A stretch of 64,000 nucleotides of DNA from Geomonas silvestris (lineage in GTDB: Bacteria > Desulfobacterota > Desulfuromonadia > Geobacterales > Geobacteraceae), in assembly GCF_014193515.1 (NCBI RefSeq), contig NZ_BLXX01000007.1, forward strand, positions 1 to 64,000. Direction: 5' to 3'. The notes beneath the pieces are model-generated. The model searched no databases. It was given only the letters and a program-made list of their open reading frames with translations, and was not told the origin of the DNA. This document shows positions 58,779 through 64,000 of this stretch, one piece after another. Position numbers and translations under genes: made by a program. Numbering within the stretch: position 1 is the first letter of the stretch; every line of letters starts with the position of its first letter.

Positions 58779-59456
58779 TCAGCTCCTGATCCCGCGTTCG
58801 AAGTGCCGGGCCGCTTCCAGGACGCCCTCGGGGTCGCAGGCTCTCAGCACCGTGTCGTGGAACTGCGGGTCGTGCAGCGCGTAGGCAAGCCGGGAAAGCA
58901 GGTGCAGATGCACCTTCACGGTAGGGCTTGTGAGCAGGAACAGGATGTGCACCGGCTGGCCGTCCAGTGCCGCGAAATCGATCGGGTTGGCGAGGTAGCA
59001 GAGGGTGACGGTCGGCGCAGGACGGTTCTGCAAAAGGATCGGGTTTCTCACGTGCGGGATGGCGATCCCCCCGCCGATTGCCGTGGTCCCCAGCGCCTCC
59101 CGGGCCAAAAGGACCTGGAGCAGGAAATCCGGGTCCACCTGGGGCGGCAGCTTCAAAAGGTTCACCACACTGCGCAAAACGCTCAGCTTGTCCTCTCCCG
59201 GCACGCCGCAGTGGATGCCGCCGGCCTCGAGCGCCTCGCTGAGCGTCGGATAGTGCATATCGGCCTCTGCCGCCTCGAAGAGCTCGGGGGGCATGGTGAT
59301 GCCGTTCTCGGTGGCCCACTCGAGGAGGTCGATCCGGTTGATCCGGTAGCTCCCGCGCACTAAGGTGGCGGCCAGCTTCTCCTTCTTGATCCACTTAAGG
59401 ACGGTGTTCTCGTCTATTTTGAGAAGTGCGGCCACTTCCGAGGCTTTCAACAGCAT
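58779..59456 (-). CDS. HTH-PTS EIIA fusion protein heading the Ehr operon
   Basis: 225 residues. Residues about 1-55 are an excisionase/MerR-like helix-turn-helix (L-K-A-S-E-V-A-A-L-L-K-I-D-E-N-T-V, I-N-R-I-D-L-L-E-W). About 75-220 are a PTS EIIA type 2 domain with the phosphoacceptor motif G-G-G-I-A-I-P-H. With no sugar PTS genes near, it is more likely a regulatory (PTS-Ntr-like) protein. As first gene of the Ehr operon it may sense phosphorylation state and regulate the operon, possibly through the CTAAC/GTTAG palindrome just upstream. ATG 59456. Confidence 0.85.
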   Translation of the reverse strand: MLLKASEVAALLKIDENTVLKWIKKEKLAATLVRGSYRINRIDLLEWATENGITMPPELFEAAEADMHYPTLSEALEAGGIHCGVPGEDKLSVLRSVVNLLKLPPQVDPDFLLQVLLAREALGTTAIGGGIAIPHVRNPILLQNRPAPTVTLCYLANPIDFAALDGQPVHILFLLTSPTVKVHLHLLSRLAYALHDPQFHDTVLRACDPEGVLEAARHFERGIRS

Positions 59457-59478
59457 CTTCCAGACTCCTGTAGGGTAG

Positions 59479-59502
59479 CTAACATTTGTATAACATCGTT
59501 AG
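59479..59502. promoter_or_regulatory. Palindromic operator candidate upstream of the Ehr operon
   Basis: CTAAC and GTTAG arms enclose ATTTGTATAACATC (59479-59502), 23 bases before the first start codon and overlapping a TTATAC -10-like hexamer. The position suits autoregulation by the HTH protein. Confidence 0.4.
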
Positions 59503-59663
59503 AAGAAAGAAACAAGAGCCTCCTCGGAGAACCGGAAAGTTTCAGTCTCTTCCATGACCTATTTGTTCTAACCGGGCCCCGCCCCGCTCAACCGCGCCCC
59601 GTCCACCGCCCCCTGCGCTCCCCTGCCCCACCCGATTGCCCGCGCGCGCCGCGGCACAAAAAA

Positions 59664-59690
59664 GGCGCCCTTGGGACCAGGGGCGCCGGA
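59664..59690 (-). terminator. Terminator of the PilZ gene
   Basis: GGCGCCC and GGGGCGCC arms; TTTTTTGTG follows on the minus strand. Confidence 0.75.
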
Positions 59691-59708
59691 ACTCATACTG
59701 GAATCGGG

Positions 59709-60077
59709 CTAGCCGAAGTGCGAGCGCCGCGGCGGCAGGGAGCGCTCCCGCGGCAACTGGTGGGCGATCAGGCTGCGCAGCCTGAGTCTCGTGTCCTGGT
59801 CCAGGTTCACGAACCTGACACAGGCCATCCCGTACCCCAGGTGCACCAGGCGCGTCATGAAGCGCAGCGACGTGTTGTTGTCCTCGCGGTACAGGGCGAG
59901 CGAGCAGCGCTCCCCCGGCGACATGGCGGGCTCCGCGCCCTCCAGGGTCACCAGGGCCCCGGCCAGCGAGATGTTCTCCAGTCGGGCACGGTAGAGTTCG
60001 TCGCGATATACCAGCAGCCCCTCGGCATCCATGGCAACGCGGGGAAAGGTCCTTTTCTCCAGAACCGGTCCTGGCAT
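59709..60077 (-). CDS. PilZ-domain cyclic di-GMP-binding protein
   Basis: 122 residues, a stand-alone PilZ domain. The binding residues are in place: the basic motif E-K-R-T-F-P-R-V (R-x3-R spacing) near the start and N-I-S-L-A-G-A (D/N-x-S-x2-G) about 30 residues later. Later R-L-V-H-L-G-Y-G-M-A-C-V-R-F-V-N-L matches the barrel end. It acts as a c-di-GMP receptor, partner unknown. ATG 60077 follows AAGGGAGCAGATC. Single gene with its own terminator, between the Ehr and respiratory clusters. Confidence 0.88.
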   Translation of the reverse strand: MPGPVLEKRTFPRVAMDAEGLLVYRDELYRARLENISLAGALVTLEGAEPAMSPGERCSLALYREDNNTSLRFMTRLVHLGYGMACVRFVNLDQDTRLRLRSLIAHQLPRERSLPPRRSHFG

Positions 60078-60391
60078 GATCTGCTCCCTTGAGCTCCCCG
60101 GAGCGTGCAGCCTGCACGAGCTCCAATGAAAGCTGACTGTCCGTAGCTTTTCCCCACTGAATCGGCAGCCAGGGCGGGAACTTTAGGAAAAATACCGACA
60201 AAGACTCAGGCACCAGGGGAGCGCGGTTTTTCGCGGCGGAGGTTCCGCGCCCCCCGCTTCCGGCACCGGGAGTCGGGCTGCCCGGCGTAGGGTTGCTGCG
60301 GCGAGGGAGTCCTCCGGGACCCGGGCCAGGCACAAAAAAAGGCCCCCGGAGTATCCTCCGGGGGCCTTGCTGCATAGGCTGGTACTTGAAA
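60078..60391. other. Intergenic region before the cytochrome gene
   Basis: Only the terminator at 60339-60368 was recognised; the rest is GC-rich without a credible ORF. Confidence 0.5.
60339..60368 (-). terminator. Terminator of the ImcH-like gene
   Basis: AAGGCCCCCGGAG pairs with CTCCGGGGGCCTT around TATC; on the minus strand TTTTTTTGTG follows. Confidence 0.85.
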
Positions 60392-61912
60392 CTACTTCTT
60401 GTGGGCCTCACCGCCCGGGACGTCCTGGCCGCCGGCGGAATGGCAGTCCGAGCAGTTGGTCTTCATGATCTCGTCGCCGATGTCAACCGGATGCACGAAG
60501 CCGTTGGGCTTGGTCCCCTCGGGGATGTTCTCCTGCTTCTGGCTCAAGACGGTGTGGCACAGGTTGCAGTCCTTCGAGATGATGCGCCCCTCGGCGTTCT
60601 TGTGCTTGCCGTCGTGGCAGCGGAAGCACCCCGGGGTGTAGAAGTGGCCGATGTTGTTTGGATAGGTGTTCCAGGAAACCTTCATCTGCGGGAAGAAGTT
60701 CCTGCCGTAGATATCCTGGACCTCGGTGACCGCCTTGGCGATCTCCTTGGCCTTGGCCTGCGCCACCTGCGGGTAGTTCTTCTGGTAGTAGGCCGGGATC
60801 TCCTTGGCGATGGTCGCCTTGGCTTCCTCGGTCGTCTTGTAGGGCCTGGTCAGCACTTCGACCGCCACCTTCTTCATGTAGGGGAGCGACTGGTCGATGT
60901 GCCCAGACACGAAGTTCTCATCCATCTCGACGCCGGGGGCGCGGTAGATGTGGGTCGGACGGTTGTGGCAGTCGGTGCAGTCCATCTCACGCTGCTTGGA
61001 CTTCTCGATCTCCGCCTTGGTGAGCGGCTTCTCGGTGTCCATGAACTCGGTGATCTTGCCGTCTCTCCCCTCGACCCTGATGTAGGGGATGTTCATGCGT
61101 TTCTTGTCGGTGGCGATATAGGTAACCTTCTGGCCGATGTGCCAGTGGATCCCCTTGGAGTGGGCGCTCTTCGGGGTGCCGCCGATGTTGATCAGCATGT
61201 TGATCTCGCGCGGCGAGTTCTGCTCGTTGGGCGCGTAGTGATAGAAGACCTTCTGACGGCCGGCGTAGAACTTCTCGGGCCAGTGGCAGTGCTCGCAGGT
61301 GTCGCGCGCCGGGCGCAGGTTGTCGATCGGGGTCTCGATGGTCTCCGGGTAGGTGTGGAAGGCAACTGCGTAGAGCTGGCGCATGCCGGAGAGTTTCGCC
61401 TTGACGTACCAGGCGGCACCGGGGCCGACGTGGCACTCGACGCACTTCACCTTGGCGTGCGGAGAGTTGGCCCAGGCGGTGTGCTCCGGCGACATCACCA
61501 CGTGGCAGAGCTCGCCGCAGAAGGTGGTGGACTCGGTGAACTCGAAACCCTTGAGCGAAGCTACCGAGACGAGCAGCACGAACCCGACGCTGGCGATGAC
61601 GAAAAAGATGAACATGTGACGCTTGTGCGGGTCGTTGAAGTCGACCCGGGGGAACGGCGGGATGTGCTCCTCTGCCTCTTTACGCTTCTTGTTGCGCACC
61701 AGGTAGGCGCCCAGCGGCACCAGCAGCAGGCCGAAAATGAGCATCCCCGGGAACAGGAAGTAGGTCATCAGACCGAGGTAGGGTTTCTCCACTCCAGTTA
61801 TCCCCTCATAGGACAGGAAGCCTATGATGAGACATGCTGCTGTCAGAGCCAGGACCATGCCGGCGAGGCTGATCATGTTCCAGGCGTAGCCAGCATACTT
61901 TCTCAGTGCCAT
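60392..61912 (-). CDS. imcH: Seven-heme inner-membrane NapC/NirT-type cytochrome, ImcH-like
   Basis: 506 residues. Three N-terminal membrane helices (about 12-34, 47-70, 100-120) precede a periplasmic part with seven heme sites: C-G-E-L-C-H near 132 (unusual CX3CH spacing), then C-V-E-C-H, C-E-H-C-H, C-T-D-C-H, C-F-R-C-H, C-N-L-C-H and C-S-D-C-H. Helix count, heme number and NapC/NirT-like middle match ImcH, the Geobacter menaquinol oxidase needed for electron transfer to high-potential acceptors such as Fe(III) and electrodes; the symbol rests on architecture, not alignment. ATG 61912 follows AAGGAGAACAC. A clear promoter lies upstream. Confidence 0.7.
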   Translation of the reverse strand: MALRKYAGYAWNMISLAGMVLALTAACLIIGFLSYEGITGVEKPYLGLMTYFLFPGMLIFGLLLVPLGAYLVRNKKRKEAEEHIPPFPRVDFNDPHKRHMFIFFVIASVGFVLLVSVASLKGFEFTESTTFCGELCHVVMSPEHTAWANSPHAKVKCVECHVGPGAAWYVKAKLSGMRQLYAVAFHTYPETIETPIDNLRPARDTCEHCHWPEKFYAGRQKVFYHYAPNEQNSPREINMLINIGGTPKSAHSKGIHWHIGQKVTYIATDKKRMNIPYIRVEGRDGKITEFMDTEKPLTKAEIEKSKQREMDCTDCHNRPTHIYRAPGVEMDENFVSGHIDQSLPYMKKVAVEVLTRPYKTTEEAKATIAKEIPAYYQKNYPQVAQAKAKEIAKAVTEVQDIYGRNFFPQMKVSWNTYPNNIGHFYTPGCFRCHDGKHKNAEGRIISKDCNLCHTVLSQKQENIPEGTKPNGFVHPVDIGDEIMKTNCSDCHSAGGQDVPGGEAHKK

Positions 61913-61957
61913 GTGTTCTCCTTCAAAACGTGTATCTGGGGTCTAAAAAATCGCAAT

Positions 61958-61986
61958 AATTTACTATGTGTAAACAGTTTTGTCAA
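61958..61986 (-). promoter_or_regulatory. Sigma-70 promoter of the ImcH-like gene
   Basis: On the minus strand TTGACA, 17-base spacer, TAAATT. The spacer contains TGTTTACACA, similar to the palindrome upstream of the OmpW gene. Confidence 0.6.
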
Positions 61987-62171
61987 AGGAAAGAACGTTA
62001 AAATTTCCTACCCCGAAATAAAACGCAAATCGGTGAGAAATCCGGGTGATACCGTGACCTTGGCCTTGCAAAATGAACTTTTTCTGGTAGCTTCAAACCG
62101 GCGTTATATTAAAGCTAAACATGGTGCCGACCGAAAGAAGAGAACACGCCAGAAGGCGAGGAGGCTGTCCA

Positions 62172-62723
62172 ATGAAGAGTCACGTTTGGCGACCGCTCTA
62201 CGTGGTGCTGCTGGTCGTCGGTACCGTGTTGCTGGTGCGCAAGGTCCTGGTGCCCGCCGACTTCGGCATCGGCAGCCGCGGCTACATGTACGGCTGGCAC
62301 CGTCCCAGCAACGAGGCCGAGTGGCAGAAGGTGACCGTTAAGTACCGGACCGCCGAGTACTGCAAGGATTGTCACGCCGACAAGTACCAGGAGATCAAGC
62401 AATCTCCCCATGCCGCCATCAGCTGCGAAAACTGTCACGGCCCCGCGCTGAAGCACCCCGACGATCCCCGGTCCCTCACCATCGACCGCAGCCGCGAACT
62501 CTGCGCCCGCTGCCACTTCCGGCTGGAGTACCCGACCAGCGGCCGGGGCAAGATCCGCGGGATCGATCCGAAGACCCACAACCCGGGACTTGAGTGCGTC
62601 ACCTGCCACTGGCCCCACGACCCGCGCAAGCAGGGGCACACCAAGAAAAGCGCCGCGGCTTCGGGCCTGCCGGGGCGGCCAGCATCGATCGGGCACAAGG
62701 GGGGCGGCCATGATATCGCGTAG
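62172..62723 (+). CDS. Tetraheme c-type cytochrome, membrane-anchored
   Basis: 183 residues. An N-terminal anchor or uncleaved signal (about 8-24) is followed by four heme motifs: C-K-D-C-H, C-E-N-C-H, C-A-R-C-H and C-V-T-C-H, with S-P-H-A-A-I-S supplying likely distal His. It is the cytochrome of a cytochrome/FeS/NrfD quinol-oxidoreductase operon, like the Cbc-type complexes of Geobacter. ATG 62172 follows GAGGAGGCTGTCC; its end overlaps the next gene by 14 bases. Basic Gly/His-rich tail. Confidence 0.88.
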   Translation: MKSHVWRPLYVVLLVVGTVLLVRKVLVPADFGIGSRGYMYGWHRPSNEAEWQKVTVKYRTAEYCKDCHADKYQEIKQSPHAAISCENCHGPALKHPDDPRSLTIDRSRELCARCHFRLEYPTSGRGKIRGIDPKTHNPGLECVTCHWPHDPRKQGHTKKSAAASGLPGRPASIGHKGGGHDIA

Positions 62724-63495
62724 GAACTTCTGCAAAAAGTCGCTCCTGGTGGCCGGCGGTCTCGCCATTCTGCTCTCGGCACTCGAGCTTTTCGACCCCC
62801 GCCGCCTCGAGGCCGAAAAGGGGGACGGCAAGAAGGTGCGCTGGGTCTTTCTGGTGGATACCCACAAGTGCGTGGGGTGCGGCTTCTGCGTCAAGGCGTG
62901 CAAGATCGAGAACGAGGTCCCCTACGACGCCAACGTGACCCGGACCTGGGTGGAACGCTACGTGGTCACCAAGGACGGCAAGACGCACATCGACTCCCCC
63001 AAGGGGGCGCGCGACGGCTTCGAGGACACCCGGATCGACATCGGCGAAGGGAAATTCCAGGAGATCAAGAACGAGGAGATCAGCAAGGCGTTCTTCGTCC
63101 CGAAGCTCTGCAACCAGTGCGACAATCCCCCCTGCGTCCAGGTCTGCCCGGTGGGCGCCACCTACCAGACCGCGGACGGCGTGGTGCTGGTGGATCGGAA
63201 GTGGTGCATCGGCTGCGGCTACTGCGTGATGGGGTGCCCCTACGGGGTGCGCTTCTTCCACCCGGTGTACCACGTCGCCGAGAAGTGCAACTTCTGCTAC
63301 CACCGGATCTCCCAGGGGATGCAGACCGCCTGCGTGGACGCCTGCCCCTTCGGTGCCCGCAAGGTCGGCAACATCCGTGATCCCCAAGACCCGGTCACCA
63401 AGGTGATCACCACCGATCGGGTCAACGTCCTCAAGGAGGAGTACGGGACCACGCCGCAGGTCTTCTACCTTGGGCTCACCAAGGAGGTGAAATAG
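62710..63495 (+). CDS. Tat-exported ferredoxin subunit (DmsB/NrfC-like)
   Basis: 261 residues. The N-terminus S-R-R-N-F-C-K-K is a twin-arginine signal with hydrophobic segment. Four [4Fe-4S] sites follow: C-V-G-C-G-F-C-V-K-A-C, C-N-Q-C-D-N-P-P-C-V-Q-V-C-P, C-I-G-C-G-Y-C-V-M-G-C-P and C-N-F-C-Y..C-V-D-A-C-P. The order is that of NrfC/HybA-type subunits that carry electrons from an NrfD-type quinol oxidase. ATG 62710 lies within the cytochrome gene (14-base overlap). AAGGAGGTGAAATAG before the stop gives the ribosome-binding site for the next gene. Confidence 0.92.
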   Translation: MISRRNFCKKSLLVAGGLAILLSALELFDPRRLEAEKGDGKKVRWVFLVDTHKCVGCGFCVKACKIENEVPYDANVTRTWVERYVVTKDGKTHIDSPKGARDGFEDTRIDIGEGKFQEIKNEEISKAFFVPKLCNQCDNPPCVQVCPVGATYQTADGVVLVDRKWCIGCGYCVMGCPYGVRFFHPVYHVAEKCNFCYHRISQGMQTACVDACPFGARKVGNIRDPQDPVTKVITTDRVNVLKEEYGTTPQVFYLGLTKEVK

Positions 63496-63497
63496 CC

Positions 63498-64000
63498 ATG
63501 GTGCACGGAGAAGCCTGGACCCTCAAGGAGTTTTTCACCTACCCCAACGAGTACATCTACTGGACCATCCAGATCGTCATGTACCCGTTCATGACCGGCC
63601 TCGTCGCCGGGGCTTTCGTACTCTCCTCGCTGTACCACGTCTTCGGCGTGACGCAGCTCAAGGGGATCGCCCGCTTCTCGCTGGTGTTCTCCTTCGCCCT
63701 CTTGCCGGTCGCCATGCTCCCCCTGATGCTGCACCTGCAGCAGCCGCAGCGCGGCATCGAGGTGATGATGACGCCGCACTTCACCAGCGCCATCGCCGCC
63801 TTCGGCATCGTCTTCTCCACCTACGGGATGATCGTCGCCTCCGAGCTCTGGTTCGTCTACCGCAAGCACTTCGTGGAGAGCGCGCTCAGGCTGAGGGCCA
63901 TCCCCCAGCGCAGCGTTCCCGAAAACCTCTGGCACCTGCTCTACTCGGCGCTCACCCTGGGGGCGACCGACATCAGCCACGAGGCGCTCGAGGCGGACGA
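63498..64000 (+). CDS. NrfD-family quinol-oxidising membrane subunit (partial at window end)
   Basis: Open from ATG 63498 (AAGGAGGTGAAATAGCC upstream) to the window end, 167 codons seen. It shows W-T-I-Q-I-V-M-Y-P-F-M-T-G-L-V-A-G-A-F-V followed by three further helices, matching the NrfD/PsrC start, where the N-terminal helices form the quinol site. NrfD proteins are usually 300-400 residues, so more than half is missing. Two bases separate it from the ferredoxin gene, completing a cytochrome/FeS/NrfD operon. Confidence 0.88.
   Translation, partial: MVHGEAWTLKEFFTYPNEYIYWTIQIVMYPFMTGLVAGAFVLSSLYHVFGVTQLKGIARFSLVFSFALLPVAMLPLMLHLQQPQRGIEVMMTPHFTSAIAAFGIVFSTYGMIVASELWFVYRKHFVESALRLRAIPQRSVPENLWHLLYSALTLGATDISHEALEAD

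Noticed and set aside
60293-62341. 682-codon plus-strand open frame
   Set aside because: It is antisense to the ImcH-like cytochrome over nearly its full length, has a V/L/H/D-rich composition typical of GC-rich shadow frames, and no ribosome-binding site.

Overview
The window is GC-rich, densely coded bacterial DNA that looks like a Geobacter-group deltaproteobacterium (Geobacterales, e.g. Geobacter, Geomonas or Citrifermentans). The evidence is the combination of an ImcH-like seven-heme NapC/NirT cytochrome, a tetraheme cytochrome / Tat ferredoxin / NrfD quinol-oxidoreductase set, an energy-converting hydrogenase-related (Ehr) membrane complex, an OFA-type MFS carrier, several PAS kinases and methyl-accepting chemotaxis proteins (MCPs), and a GEMM-like cyclic-dinucleotide riboswitch. 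The genus is inferred from gene content; no marker comparison was possible.

Layout. 1-130: right end of an IS3-family element, which appears to cut the 3' end of a hypothetical gene (98-628). 865-5379: DinB-like and PhnB-like proteins, the cmoA-cmoB tRNA-wobble pair, a lipoprotein hydrolase. 5859-7382: MCP with a sigma-28 promoter. 7530-10484: 984-residue TPR-like protein. 10485-18605: surface/exopolysaccharide region with a riboswitch-plus-terminator leader, a fibronectin-III protein with six internal repeats, a beta-helix protein, then (opposite strand) an O-antigen-ligase-like membrane protein and two glycosyltransferases. 19032-20383: RelA/SpoT-domain alarmone synthetase and initiator tRNA-Met. 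20932-31355: outer-membrane protein, two TauE/SafE permeases around an unusual MutY-like glycosylase, periplasmic carbonic anhydrase, nitroreductase, DUF309, TadG-like protein, OFA transporter. 31831-46083: signalling-rich stretch (triple-PAS kinase, envelope proteins, GAF-HD-GYP, PAS kinase, SLC13 carrier, second MCP). 46235-48897: OmpW, PfkB kinase, LysE exporter. 49103-59456: eight-gene minus-strand Ehr operon headed by an HTH-EIIA regulator-like gene. 59709-64000: PilZ protein and two divergent respiratory transcription units (ImcH-like; cytochrome/FeS/NrfD, cut by the window end).

How it fits together. The lower third is membrane energetics: a complex-I-like ion-pumping Ehr assembly with three antiporter-type subunits but no Ni ligands, next to two different menaquinol-oxidising modules. 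Cyclic-dinucleotide signalling recurs (riboswitch leader, HD-GYP phosphodiesterase, PilZ), alongside surface polysaccharide and adhesin-like proteins and flagellar-regulon MCPs.

Limits: all calls come from reading sequence and translations by eye. No database search, profile search, folding or phylogeny was run. Domain boundaries are approximate and promoter, operator and sRNA calls are pattern matches only.
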